From: an uncultured Faecalibacterium sp.
GTDB taxonomy: Bacteria > Bacillota > Clostridia > Oscillospirales > Ruminococcaceae
DNA length: 64,000 nucleotides
NCBI GenBank assembly: GCA_934525325.1
Contig: CAKSZE010000002.1
Location: 6,755 to 70,754, forward strand
Direction of reading: 5' to 3'
Numbering within the stretch: the first letter of the stretch is position 1; each line of letters begins with the position of its first letter. Shown here piece by piece: positions 15,901 through 24,522 of the stretch. The position numbers and the translations under genes were made by a program. Under the pieces are notes generated by a model that was not told the origin of the DNA, did no database searches, and was given only the letters and a program-made list of their open reading frames with translations.

Positions 15901-16572
15901 TTATTTATCCTGTTTTTTGCCGTGACGACCGAAACGGTATTCCTTACCCTCGCGGATGCGCTGGATGTTGGAGCGGTGCATGTAAATGACCATCGCACCC
16001 ATGATCACCGAGCCGATGGTGCACACAGTAAGGTCGGCGGCAGAGTAGCCCCGGAATACCCCGTACAGGATGGTGAGCACCGGGTAGAGTGCTGCCATGG
16101 TCACACTGCCCAGCGACACCATGCCGGTGGGCAGCAGGCAGGCCAGAAAGATAACTGCCAGAAAGGGGATCAGCACCGGCTGGATGGCCAGAATGGTGCC
16201 GCCCGCCACCAGCACGCCCTTGCCGCCCTTAAAGCCGAAATACAGGGGCTTCAAGTGGCCGATAATGGCAAAGATGGCGGCAAGATACACCGCAAGATAC
16301 GGCGAGAGCGTGGTGCCTTCCGGCATCAGGGTGAACAGCCAGCGGCCGATGCACACGGCCAGCACGCCCTTGAGCACATCACCAAAAGCGGTAAGTGCCG
16401 CTGCCTTTTTGCCGAAGGTGCGCAGCATATTGGTCATGCCCGCAGCGCCGCTGCCGTACTTGCGCACGTCATCGTGGTACAAAAACTTGCTGACGAGGAT
16501 ACCGGTGTCGATGCTGCCCAGCAGATACGCCTGCACAGCGGACACCACAGCGATGAGAACAGATTTCATCAT
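15901..16572 (-). CDS. plsY: Glycerol-3-phosphate acyltransferase PlsY
   Basis: A 223-residue membrane enzyme that transfers an acyl group from acyl-phosphate to glycerol-3-phosphate, the first committed step of phospholipid synthesis. Family motifs are present: GSIDTGILVSK near the N-terminus, YGSGAAGMTNMLRTFG (the SGNxGATN-like motif) and GHLKPLYFGFKGGKGVLVAGG in the middle. Five to six hydrophobic helices are visible. The start is one of two adjacent ATGs (16572 or 16569), with GGGAGG upstream. It is 18 nt after der. Its acyl-phosphate partner PlsX lies in this window at 61470. Confidence 0.95.
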   Translation of the reverse strand: MMKSVLIAVVSAVQAYLLGSIDTGILVSKFLYHDDVRKYGSGAAGMTNMLRTFGKKAAALTAFGDVLKGVLAVCIGRWLFTLMPEGTTLSPYLAVYLAAIFAIIGHLKPLYFGFKGGKGVLVAGGTILAIQPVLIPFLAVIFLACLLPTGMVSLGSVTMAALYPVLTILYGVFRGYSAADLTVCTIGSVIMGAMVIYMHRSNIQRIREGKEYRFGRHGKKQDK

Positions 16573-16590
16573 CTGAGCCTCCCTGACGTG

Positions 16591-17934
16591 TTATACGTCC
16601 TTGGCACCCACTTCGCCGGAACCGCGCTCCCGCACGACCAGACGGATGGGCGTATGCTCCAGACCAAAGTTTTCGCGGATCTGGTTGATGAGATACCGCT
16701 GATAGCTGAAGTGGAACAGGTGCTTTGCGTTCACGAAGGCCACAAACGTGGGAGGACGGGTGGAAGCCTGCGTCAGGTAGTAGATCTTCAGGCGGCGGCC
16801 TTTGTCGCTGGGGGGCTGCATCCGGGCGGTAGCGCGAGCCAGCATCTCGTTCAGCACGCCGGTGGGCACGCGGGCACCGTTCTCGGCGTCCACATCCCGG
16901 ATCAGTTGCATCAGCTTGTTCACGTTGTAGCCGGTCTGGGCAGAGATGAAAATGATGGGTGCGTACCCCATAAAGCTGAAGCACTCGGCATAGCCGCGGC
17001 GCTGCAGCTCCATGGTGTTGGTCTCCTTGCCTTCCACGGCATCCCACTTGTTCACCACGATGATGCAGGCTTTGCCCTGCTCGTGGGCGTAGCCAGCCAC
17101 CTTGCTGTCCTGCTCGGTAAAGCCGACGGTGGCATCCACAAGGATCAGCGCCACGCGGCTGCGCTCCACAGCAGCCAGTGCGCGCACCACCATGTAGCGC
17201 TCCAAGCCATCGCTGATGTTGCTGCGCTTGCGCAGACCGGCGGTATCGGTAAAGATGAACTTGCCGTAAGCGTTGTCCACCGGGGTGTCGATGGCATCGC
17301 GGGTAGTACCGGCTTCATTAGCCACGATCATGCGGTTCTCGCCTAGAATGCGGTTGGTCAGGCTGGACTTGCCCACGTTGGGGCGGCCGATGATGGCAAC
17401 GGGGATACGGTCCTCCTCCACCACGGTCTCGCTGAAGTCCAGATGGGCGCACACTGCATCCAGCAGGTCGCCCGTGCCGTGACCGTGCACGGAAGAAATG
17501 GGCATCACCTCGTCAAAGCCGAGGTTGTAGAACTCGTACAGCTCCATGGGAGCTTCGCCCACCTTGTCGCACTTGTTCACGGCAAGAATGATGGGCTTGT
17601 GGCTGCGGCGCAGCATATGTGCCACGTCCTCGTCGGCTGCGGTCAGGCCGTTGCGCACGTCCGTGACCATGATAATGCAGTCGGCGGTGTCAATGGCGAT
17701 CTGTGCCTGCTCGCGCATGTGCGCCAGAATGCCCTCGGTAGCCTTGGGCTCGATGCCGCCGGTATCCACCAGCAAAAACTCGTGGCCGTTCCACTCGCAG
17801 TTGGCAAAAATGCGGTCGCGGGTAATGCCCGGGGTATCCTCCACAATGGCAAGGCGCTGGCCGCACAGCTTATTGAACAGGGTGGATTTGCCCACGTTGG
17901 GGCGGCCCACCACTGCTACGATCGGTTTGCTCAT
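16591..17934 (-). CDS. der: Ribosome biogenesis GTPase Der (EngA)
   Basis: A 447-residue protein with two consecutive GTPase domains and a KH-like C-terminal domain, needed for 50S subunit maturation. The first P-loop GRPNVGKST is at residues 9-17 and the second (GRPNVGKSS) near residue 185. Each domain has its own DxxG (DTGGI, DTAGL) and NKxD (NKCD, NKWD). The C-terminus has the KH-like YYLTQASTRPPTFVAFVN. The ATG at 17934 has AAAGGAGGA upstream. The gene order DUF512-der-plsY is common in Clostridia. Confidence 0.97.
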   Translation of the reverse strand: MSKPIVAVVGRPNVGKSTLFNKLCGQRLAIVEDTPGITRDRIFANCEWNGHEFLLVDTGGIEPKATEGILAHMREQAQIAIDTADCIIMVTDVRNGLTAADEDVAHMLRRSHKPIILAVNKCDKVGEAPMELYEFYNLGFDEVMPISSVHGHGTGDLLDAVCAHLDFSETVVEEDRIPVAIIGRPNVGKSSLTNRILGENRMIVANEAGTTRDAIDTPVDNAYGKFIFTDTAGLRKRSNISDGLERYMVVRALAAVERSRVALILVDATVGFTEQDSKVAGYAHEQGKACIIVVNKWDAVEGKETNTMELQRRGYAECFSFMGYAPIIFISAQTGYNVNKLMQLIRDVDAENGARVPTGVLNEMLARATARMQPPSDKGRRLKIYYLTQASTRPPTFVAFVNAKHLFHFSYQRYLINQIRENFGLEHTPIRLVVRERGSGEVGAKDV

Positions 17935-17984
17935 GGGGTCTCCTCCTTTCTTAAAAGGGGTAAAATACAATAAAAATGGCGTTA

Positions 17985-19322
17985 TCAGCTGCCGCTCTTT
18001 CTTCTGCGGGCAATGTGCAGGCCGCTGCGCAGCAAAGCGCGGGCTTCGTCCCCGCCTGCCGTGGGCAGCACCTCCACCTTTACGCCCAGCTGCTGCCCCA
18101 GCTGCTCCACCGTGATATCATCAAGGAAGGTATCTTTTTCCTCCCGCAGCATCACAGCCGGGATGCCCAGTGTTTTTGTGGCAAGTTTGCCTGCGCACTG
18201 GTCGATGATGTCGGTGGCGGTGATCAGGCCGGTCACACCCACATTGCCGCCGAAAAAGCGGTTCTGGATGGTATGGACGTGCACGGTGATCATGGGGTAC
18301 TGCCGGTGCAGTTCCTCCATCATGCGGGTGATGAGGGGCGCTGCCATGGTGCCGGTGACCACATCCAGCTCCTTGGTGCCGTAGATCCGGTGGGGCTTGT
18401 CCAGCTCAGCCAGAAACTCTTCCTCGAACAGGCGCATCATACCCACGCCGTTTTCCAGCTGGTCGTAGTCCTCGTAGAACGCCGCCGCAGGGATGGGGCG
18501 GCCTGCCTTGAGGTACCATTCGTCGCTGGGGTAGATGATGCGCTTGCCGTGGCGGCGCTTGCACTCATCGCCGAATTCTTCCATAATGTCGATGACCTCG
18601 GCGCTGGTCTTTGCATCGTAGGGCACCTGCGGGTACAGATTTTTGCGGTAATCCGTAATGCCGCAGGGCACGGCTGCAATGCTTTGCACCATGGGGGTCA
18701 GTTCCAGCAGGTCAGCAAGGGTGCGGCGCAGCTCGTCGCCATCGTTGATGCCGCGGCAGAGCACCAGCTGGCAGTTGACGGCAATGCCGCCCTCCACCAG
18801 ACGGGGCAGATACTTGAGTACCTCGCCGCCGCGCTTATTGGCCAGCATCCGCACCCGCAGCTGGGGGTTCGTGGTGTGCACCGAGATATTGATGGGCGAG
18901 ATGTGCATCTTGATGATGCGGTCGATCTCGTGATCCTGCATATTGGTCATGGTGATGTAGTTGCCGAACAAAAAGCTCAGCCGTTCGTCATCATCTTTGA
19001 AATACAGGCTCTCGCGCATACCGGGGGGCATCTGGTCGATGAAGCAGAACATACAGTGGTTCGCACAGGTATGCTTTGCATCGCCCAGATAGGTCTTGAA
19101 CCCGCAGCCAAAGGGACCGCGCTGCGGCCGCTGCACCTCCCACTCCCGGATGCCGTCTGCCACCCGGGCCTTCAGGTGGAAGCCGCTGCTGTCGGTATAA
19201 AAATCGTAGTCCAGCGAGTCGTTCAGCTCGTTATCGTCCACGCTCAGCAGTTCGTCACCGGGGGCAAGGCCAAGAGCTTCGGCTTCGCTGCCGGCATCTA
19301 CCTGCTCGATCCGTATCGCCAT
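17985..19322 (-). CDS. DUF512 radical-SAM/PDZ protein
   Basis: A 445-residue protein of a clostridial family usually found beside der. Residues 1-65 resemble a PDZ domain (AEALGLAPGDELLSVDDNEL). A radical-SAM-like core follows, with CANHCMFCFIDQMP, a CX3CX2C set able to hold a [4Fe-4S] cluster. The C-terminal DUF512 domain has YGTKELDVVTGTMAAP and FFGGNVGVTGLITATDI. The biochemical role is unknown; the link with Der suggests ribosome or RNA work (inference). Of the two near ATGs, 19322 has the better 9-nt spacing from AGGAGG. Confidence 0.88.
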   Translation of the reverse strand: MAIRIEQVDAGSEAEALGLAPGDELLSVDDNELNDSLDYDFYTDSSGFHLKARVADGIREWEVQRPQRGPFGCGFKTYLGDAKHTCANHCMFCFIDQMPPGMRESLYFKDDDERLSFLFGNYITMTNMQDHEIDRIIKMHISPINISVHTTNPQLRVRMLANKRGGEVLKYLPRLVEGGIAVNCQLVLCRGINDGDELRRTLADLLELTPMVQSIAAVPCGITDYRKNLYPQVPYDAKTSAEVIDIMEEFGDECKRRHGKRIIYPSDEWYLKAGRPIPAAAFYEDYDQLENGVGMMRLFEEEFLAELDKPHRIYGTKELDVVTGTMAAPLITRMMEELHRQYPMITVHVHTIQNRFFGGNVGVTGLITATDIIDQCAGKLATKTLGIPAVMLREEKDTFLDDITVEQLGQQLGVKVEVLPTAGGDEARALLRSGLHIARRRKSGS

Positions 19323-19342
19323 CTGCATCCACCTCCTTGAAA

Positions 19343-19380
19343 GAACAAGAAGGGGAAGGCTTTGCGCCCTCCCCTTCTGT
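19343..19380 (-). terminator. Possible terminator after rpmF
   Basis: Minus-strand AGAAGGGGAGGGC and GCCTTCCCCTTCT around GCAAA, with only a short T-rich tail. It lies between rpmF and the DUF512 gene, so read-through is possible. Confidence 0.65.
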
Positions 19381-19414
19381 ACATAACACCATTATGCCAC
19401 CAATTACGCGCAAA

Positions 19415-19594
19415 TTAGGCCTTCTTGATGACTTCCTCGCCCTTGTAGTAACCGCAGTTGCCACATGCCTGGTGGGGGAGCTTCAGAGAGCCGCAGTTGC
19501 TGCACTTCACCAGTGCGGGGGCCTCCAGCTTCCAAACATTGCTGCGACGCTTGTCGCGGCGGGCCTTGGAAAGATGTCTCTTAGGTACTGCCAT
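19415..19594 (-). CDS. rpmF: 50S ribosomal protein L32
   Basis: A 59-residue protein of the large ribosomal subunit. The N-terminus MAVPKRHLSKARRDKRRSN is the L32 signature. A zinc ribbon follows with two Cys pairs, CSNCGSLKLPHQACGNCG. It is 23 nt after the YceD gene, the usual partner in bacteria, and shares its promoter. Confidence 0.98.
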   Translation of the reverse strand: MAVPKRHLSKARRDKRRSNVWKLEAPALVKCSNCGSLKLPHQACGNCGYYKGEEVIKKA

Positions 19595-19617
19595 ATTTTT
19601 GCACCTCCTTGATGGGT

Positions 19618-20121
19618 TTATCTGTTCAGCAGTGATTTAAGGATCGCGAGCCTAGTGTCTACGGGGGCATCGGCCTGCTCTGCCGGTGGGCAGATGCATT
19701 CCGCCTTTTTCTTACCGCACTGCGGGCAAAGCCCGGCGCAGTCGGGGCTGCAAAGCAGCACCGTGGGGATCTGGAACATAAACTCCTGATTGAGCCATTC
19801 GTCTATGTCCAAGTGTCCTTTTTCGTCCAGCGGAAGATCGAAATCCGGGTCATCCAGATCCCGCTCCTTGACGATCCACTCCGTATCGACTGTCTCTTCC
19901 CGGGTGACCGGGTCCAGACAGCGGGCGCACTCTCCGTGCACCGATGCCTTTGCCCGCAACGTTATCTGAACCTCGTCGCCATCGGTCTGCGCATCAAAGA
20001 CGGCTGTGACCGGCTGCGGGATCCTTGCACCGGCATAATCGTACGCAGATAAATCACACTGAAACTCTGCATGGTACGGTTTTGCGCCGGCTGTGATAAA
20101 CTTTCTCAGGTCAAATTGCAT
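19618..20121 (-). CDS. yceD: YceD family (DUF177) rRNA accumulation protein
   Basis: A 167-residue protein of the YceD/DUF177 family, linked to 23S rRNA accumulation and typically encoded just before rpmF, as here. The family motif CARCLDPVTREE lies near residue 72, then a Cys-rich C-terminus with CSPDCAGLCPQCGKKKAECIC that could bind zinc. The ATG at 20121 matches the family N-terminus (MQFDLRKF). It is transcribed with rpmF from a strong promoter. Confidence 0.92.
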   Translation of the reverse strand: MQFDLRKFITAGAKPYHAEFQCDLSAYDYAGARIPQPVTAVFDAQTDGDEVQITLRAKASVHGECARCLDPVTREETVDTEWIVKERDLDDPDFDLPLDEKGHLDIDEWLNQEFMFQIPTVLLCSPDCAGLCPQCGKKKAECICPPAEQADAPVDTRLAILKSLLNR

Positions 20122-20149
20122 AGTACACCTCTGAAAAGGCTGCTTTGTT

Positions 20150-20178
20150 AGTATAGCGCCAAAGCAACCCTTTGTCAA
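20150..20178 (-). promoter_or_regulatory. Sigma-A promoter for yceD-rpmF
   Basis: Minus-strand TTGACA, 17-nt spacer, TATACT, ending 29 nt before the ATG. Confidence 0.9.
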
Positions 20179-20182
20179 CACC

Positions 20183-20236
20183 AAAACAGGCAGAAAACCG
20201 AAAAAATTTATTTTTCTCCGGTCTTCTGCCTGTTGG
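20183..20236 (-). terminator. Terminator after the small P-loop gene
   Basis: Minus-strand AACAGGCAGAAGACCG and CGGTTTTCTGCCTGTT form a long stem around an A/T-rich loop, followed by TTTT. Confidence 0.75.
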
Positions 20237-20266
20237 AAAAGCTTTTAGCCCTGTTCTTTTATCAAA

Positions 20267-20671
20267 TTACAGGTACTTCTTCACATCGTGGGGCAGTGCG
20301 GCCTCGTCTGCGCTGACGGTCACGGTGACCTTAACGCTGTCGCCGGCAATGGCTGCCATCTCGTCCAGCACAACGCCCAGACGGTTGATATCGTGATCCA
20401 GCACCTTCAGGATGCCGTCAATGTACAGGTCGGTGATGTCGTAGTTGCTTGCCATCAGGCCGGCCACAAAGCCGTACAGCATTTCGCCGCCGGAGATCTT
20501 GTACTCGTCCAGATCGATCAGACGTGCTGCAGGAGCGATGTCGTAGGTGAGCTTCATGCCCTTTTCCACAACAACAACATTGCCTTTGGAGGTCTTGACC
20601 GCGTCGTTGATCTGGTCGATCATAGCCTTGGTCTTGCCGGAGCCCTTGGTACCAACAATCAGTTTAATCAT
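20267..20671 (-). CDS. Small P-loop ATP-binding protein, function unknown
   Basis: A 134-residue protein with a clear Walker A motif GTKGSGKTKAM at residues 7-17. VVVVEKG follows at 32-38, and an acidic stretch LGVVLDEMAAIAGD that could act as Walker B lies near residue 100. It is too short for a full AAA or ABC domain. It is conserved in Clostridia by my recollection, without an assigned role. It lies downstream of pgi on the same strand with a 60-nt gap, so cotranscription is possible. Confidence 0.85.
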   Translation of the reverse strand: MIKLIVGTKGSGKTKAMIDQINDAVKTSKGNVVVVEKGMKLTYDIAPAARLIDLDEYKISGGEMLYGFVAGLMASNYDITDLYIDGILKVLDHDINRLGVVLDEMAAIAGDSVKVTVTVSADEAALPHDVKKYL

Positions 20672-20733
20672 AGTTCAGTCCTCCTGTATTTTCCACGCCT
20701 TGCGGCGGGAGATCATTTTTTACGTTCGGCTTC

Positions 20734-22065
20734 TTACTTCAGCTTTGCTTCCAGCTCTGCGGTCAGACCCTCGTAGCCGGGCTTGCCCAGCAGGGCGAAC
20801 ATATTCTTCTTGTAGCTTTCCACGCCGGGCTGGTTGAAGGGGTTCACGCTCAGCAGATAGCCGCTGCAGGCGCAGGCACGCCAGAAGAAGTAGATCAGGT
20901 AGCCCACATTATAAGCGGACAGGTCGTCCACCTCGATCAGCACCTCGGGCACGCCGCCGTCGGTGTGTGCCAGAATGGTGCCTTCCATGGCCTTGCGGTT
21001 GACAACGCTCATGTTCTGGTTTGCCAGGAAGTTCAGGCCGTCAAAGTTGCCTTCCAGCGGGTCGATGAACAGATCCTGTGCAGGCTTCTTCACATCCACG
21101 ATGGTCTCGAACATGGTGCGGGAGCCTTCCTGAATGAACTGGCCCATGGAGTGCAGGTCGGTGGAGAAGATGCAGCTTGCGGGGAACAGGCCCTTGTTGT
21201 CCTTGCCCTCGCTCTCGCCGAACAGCTGCTTGTACCACTCGTTCATGAGGGTGAAGTTCGGCTCATAGCACTCGAGGATCTCGATGCTCTTGCCCTTGCG
21301 GTACAGGATGTTGCGGATGGCAGCATACTTGTAAGCGTCGTTGTCGGGGCTGAGAACGGAGAAGCGCTCCATGGCGTCGGCTGCGCCCTGCATCACGTCG
21401 TCGATGCTGATGCCAGCGGCAGCGATGGGCAGCAGGCCCACAGCGGAAAGGACGGAGTAGCGGCCGCCGACGTCATCGGGGACGACGAAGGTGGGCCAGC
21501 CCTGTGCGTCAGCCAGCTGCTTGAGGGTGCCCTTGGCACGGTCGGTGGTGGCATAGATGCGCTTATTGGCCTCTTCCACGCCCATCTCGTCTTCCAGCAG
21601 CTTGCGCAGCACACGGAAGGCCAGAGAGGTCTCGGTGGTGGTGCCGGACTTGGAGATGACGTTGATGGAGAAGCGCTTGCCCTTGCACAGGCTGATGATG
21701 TTGTTCAGGTAGGTGGGGCTGATGCTGTTGCCGCAGAAGTAGATCTTCAGACCATCTTCCAGCTCGTTGTGGTACATACCCTTAACGGCTTCCACAACAG
21801 CGCGTGCGCCCAGATAGCTGCCGCCGATACCGGCCACGACCAGAACGTCCGAGTCCTCGCGGATCTTGGCAGCGGCTGCCTTGATGCGGGCGAACTCTTC
21901 CTTGTCGTAATCCCGGGGCAGGGTCATCCAACCCAGAAAGTCGCTGCCGGGGCCGTTCTTGGCTTCCAGCTGCTTGTGGGCGGCTTCTACCTGCGGGTAG
22001 ATGGCTGCATATTCCTCTTCGCTGATGAAGCTGGAGAGGTGTTTCGTGTTCAGTACAACACTCAT
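20734..22065 (-). CDS. pgi: Glucose-6-phosphate isomerase
   Basis: A 443-residue cytosolic enzyme that interconverts glucose-6-phosphate and fructose-6-phosphate. Phosphate-binding motifs are [17 protein letters not shown] and [16 protein letters not shown]; the C-terminal [18 protein letters not shown] carries the family lysine. It is the short firmicute form. The ATG at 22065 has GGAGG 12 nt upstream. It has its own promoter. The next glycolytic step (pfkA) is at 33060 in this window. Confidence 0.97.
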   Translation of the reverse strand: MSVVLNTKHLSSFISEEEYAAIYPQVEAAHKQLEAKNGPGSDFLGWMTLPRDYDKEEFARIKAAAAKIREDSDVLVVAGIGGSYLGARAVVEAVKGMYHNELEDGLKIYFCGNSISPTYLNNIISLCKGKRFSINVISKSGTTTETSLAFRVLRKLLEDEMGVEEANKRIYATTDRAKGTLKQLADAQGWPTFVVPDDVGGRYSVLSAVGLLPIAAAGISIDDVMQGAADAMERFSVLSPDNDAYKYAAIRNILYRKGKSIEILECYEPNFTLMNEWYKQLFGESEGKDNKGLFPASCIFSTDLHSMGQFIQEGSRTMFETIVDVKKPAQDLFIDPLEGNFDGLNFLANQNMSVVNRKAMEGTILAHTDGGVPEVLIEVDDLSAYNVGYLIYFFWRACACSGYLLSVNPFNQPGVESYKKNMFALLGKPGYEGLTAELEAKLK

Positions 22066-22127
22066 TATTATTAAAACCTCCAAACGATCTGCCGGGCCTT
22101 TGCCCTGCGAGGAAATATCTTGGTATA

Positions 22128-22156
22128 AGTGTACCGTTCCCTCCGGGTAAAGTCAA
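22128..22156 (-). promoter_or_regulatory. Sigma-A promoter for pgi
   Basis: Minus-strand TTGACT, 17-nt spacer, TACACT, about 63 nt before the ATG. Confidence 0.78.
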
Positions 22157-22292
22157 GGTCAAATTCCTTAGATTTCATACAATTTTAATAGTGTTTTTTT
22201 GTTTCTTCATCCATATTTGTTCAGGTATCCAACAGCTCTGCCGGGCGTCCGGCGCACTTTTGTGCGCTGAAGCGCCTTTTTCGGTGCAGGGG

Positions 22293-23525
22293 TCAGGCTG
22301 CGGTTCCCCGCAGGCTGTCCCACAACAGCTGCAAAGCTGTGTCAAAGTCCATGCGGGGCGCATCGGCAGCGGCGCACACAGGGTACTCCCCTTGAAGGGC
22401 TTCGCCGCACAGCAGCTGCGCCTTGCCCACCGTTTGACCCCGGGTCACCGGGGCTTCCAGCACCTCGGGCAGGGATAGCTGCACGGTCAGCTGCCCGGCG
22501 CTCTCTGCGGGCAGCAGGGCGGTGGAGGGCAGCGCGGCGTAATCCAGCGGCACGGTCTCCTCCGTGCTGCCTTTTACCTTTAATTGCAGCGGACGCTCCT
22601 GCGGCAGGGGCACCGGTGCGGCGCGGTAGGCCGCAAAACCGTAGTCCAGCAGGGTAGTGGCGGCTTCGAACCGCTCCTTGCTGGAAGGTGCTCCCAGCAC
22701 CACTGCGATGAGGTTCAGCCCGTCCCGGGTGGCGCTGGCGGTAATGCACACGCCCGCCCCGCCGGTGGTGCCGGTCTTGAGCCCGGTGATGCCGTTGTAC
22801 CGCCGCAGCAGCTTATTGGTGTTCACCAGCTGGGTCTGCCCGCCCCGCAAGGTATCTGTCCAGATGCCGGTATAGTGCAGCACCTCCGGGCAGGTATTCA
22901 GGATGGTACGGCTCAGGACCGCCACATCCCGTGCGGTGGAAAGATGTCCCTCGGTGTCCAGCCCGCAGGCATTGCGGAAGGTGGTGTGTTCCATGCCCAG
23001 CTCTGCGGCGCGGGCGTTCATCTGCTGCACAAAGGCAGGCTCGCTGCCGCCCACCAGCTCTGCCACTGCCACCGCCGCATCGTTGGCGGAGGACACACAG
23101 ATGGCTTTGAGCATCTCGTCCAGCGTGAACTGCTCCCCGGGCTCCAGCCAGATCTGACTGCCGCCCATGTGGTAGGCGTGCTCGCTGACCGGCACGGCGG
23201 TGTCCATGGTCAGCCGCCCGGCGTGCACCGCTTCAAAGGTGAGCAGCAGGGTCATCACCTTAGTGATGGAAGCGATGGGCATGGTCTGGTCGGCATTCAT
23301 CTCGTAAAGCACCGTGCCGCTGGTCTGGTCGATGAGCATCGCCGCGCGGCAGGGCAGGGTAAGCTGCGGCGGGGTGACCGTCAGGGTCTGCACTGCCGGT
23401 TCCGCCTGCGCCTGCACCGCCGGTTGGATGCGCAGCCCCTTGCCCTGCGCCGAGCCGAAGGCCAGCGCAAACAGCCAGAAGCAGACCACCCCCGCGCACA
23501 GCAGTGCCAGATTTCTCCGTTCCAT
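22293..23525 (-). CDS. D-alanyl-D-alanine carboxypeptidase (S11, DacA/DacF type)
   Basis: A 410-residue low-molecular-weight penicillin-binding protein that trims the terminal D-Ala from peptidoglycan stem peptides outside the membrane. An N-terminal signal/anchor helix (about residues 6-24) precedes the peptidase. Catalytic motifs are S86-I-T-K89, SAN (about residue 146) and KTGTTGG. The C-terminal PBP5_C-like domain is followed by a short amphipathic end with LQLLWDSL that could anchor it. The ATG at 23525 has GAGG close upstream. It is transcribed toward pgi but separated from it by more than 200 nt. Confidence 0.93.
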   Translation of the reverse strand: MERRNLALLCAGVVCFWLFALAFGSAQGKGLRIQPAVQAQAEPAVQTLTVTPPQLTLPCRAAMLIDQTSGTVLYEMNADQTMPIASITKVMTLLLTFEAVHAGRLTMDTAVPVSEHAYHMGGSQIWLEPGEQFTLDEMLKAICVSSANDAAVAVAELVGGSEPAFVQQMNARAAELGMEHTTFRNACGLDTEGHLSTARDVAVLSRTILNTCPEVLHYTGIWTDTLRGGQTQLVNTNKLLRRYNGITGLKTGTTGGAGVCITASATRDGLNLIAVVLGAPSSKERFEAATTLLDYGFAAYRAAPVPLPQERPLQLKVKGSTEETVPLDYAALPSTALLPAESAGQLTVQLSLPEVLEAPVTRGQTVGKAQLLCGEALQGEYPVCAAADAPRMDFDTALQLLWDSLRGTAA

Positions 23526-23655
23526 TCCTCATACCTCCCCGCGCAAACTCTCTTTTTGCAGTGTATGCCGCCGCCTGCGCCGGTATGCCGCTGGGCAGTT
23601 TGCGCATTTTGGGCGCAAAATTTCGGTATTTATACACAAACTGTGAACGCATCTG

Positions 23656-23684
23656 TTGCAAAGCGCCGTGCTTTGCGGTATTCT
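23656..23684 (+). promoter_or_regulatory. Sigma-A promoter for the 200-aa lipoprotein gene
   Basis: TTGCAA, 17-nt spacer, TATTCT, 59 nt before the ATG at 23744. Confidence 0.78.
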
Positions 23685-23743
23685 ATATGTAGCAGAGAAC
23701 TTCTGCATTTTGGATGTATTGATTCTATTTTGGAGGGATTTTT

Positions 23744-24346
23744 ATGAGCACGATTTCTCGCCGCACGTTCCTGAAACTGGCTGGCGCTACTGCGGTTGCC
23801 ACCGCCGGTGCTTCTATGCTGACTGGCTGCTCCTGGTTTGATAATATCGAGCTGGTGATCATGGGCAGCGTTGATGATGGCGAAACCTATAAGGAGGTTC
23901 TCCGTAAGCCTCTGCCTCGCATTGCAGTCAACTTTGTAAAGGGCAACATCAATCTGGCTCTGAAGCTGGTCAAGAAGTACGGTCCCGAGGAGTACAAGGG
24001 CGCTGATGTGTCTGTTGACAGCAGCTACCCGAACTCTCTCACCTTTATCAAGGACGAAAAGACCGGCAAGGAGAGCCTGATCATCGCCGTCAAGCTTGCC
24101 ATGGTCGAGGTCGATTACGAAGTATTTGTTAACGGCAAGAGCGTCAGCTCCGGCAAGCAGAAGTTCCCCAAGGGCGTTACCGGCGTTGACGAGGAGACCG
24201 CCCGCAATATCATTGACGAGGTTCGCAAGAGCAATGACAAGATTCCCGAAAATTACGAGTTCGACAGCAGTGTTGACAACAACCTGAAGCTCGTTGGCGG
24301 TAAGATCATCGTTGCTCTGAAGGTCAAAGTGCCTGAGCAGGTCTGA
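23744..24346 (+). CDS. Small lipoprotein with twin-arginine-like signal, function unknown
   Basis: A 200-residue protein. The N-terminus has SRRTFLKLAGA, a Tat-like motif, and a lipobox LTGC with the lipid Cys at about 29. The mature part is a mix of charged and beta-prone segments with no motif I recognise. Codon choice favours GCT, GTT and AAG more than its neighbours, as often seen in highly expressed genes. It has its own promoter, a clean GGAGGG site and a strong terminator, so it is a monocistronic, possibly abundant surface protein (inference). Confidence 0.83.
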   Translation: MSTISRRTFLKLAGATAVATAGASMLTGCSWFDNIELVIMGSVDDGETYKEVLRKPLPRIAVNFVKGNINLALKLVKKYGPEEYKGADVSVDSSYPNSLTFIKDEKTGKESLIIAVKLAMVEVDYEVFVNGKSVSSGKQKFPKGVTGVDEETARNIIDEVRKSNDKIPENYEFDSSVDNNLKLVGGKIIVALKVKVPEQV

Positions 24347-24370
24347 TTCCACTAATATTTGCACCCAACG

Positions 24371-24399
24371 GGGGATGGACGTTTGTCCATCCCCTTTTT
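24371..24399 (+). terminator. Terminator after the 200-aa lipoprotein gene
   Basis: Perfect 10-nt arms GGGGATGGAC and GTCCATCCCC around GTTT, followed by TTTTT. Confidence 0.93.
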
Positions 24400-24444
24400 G
24401 CTGCCTTTTTTCGCCCTCTGCCGCCGGGCGGTGCAATTCCGGTC

Positions 24445-24474
24445 TTGCGTGCTGCCGTTGTTTTGTTATATAAT
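24445..24474 (+). promoter_or_regulatory. Sigma-A promoter for mtaB
   Basis: TTGCGT, 18-nt spacer, TATAAT, about 49 nt before the ATG. Confidence 0.75.
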
Positions 24475-24522
24475 GAAGAGTAGACCCTATTTTATCCCAT
24501 TTTGTGGAAAGGAACCCCTCTC

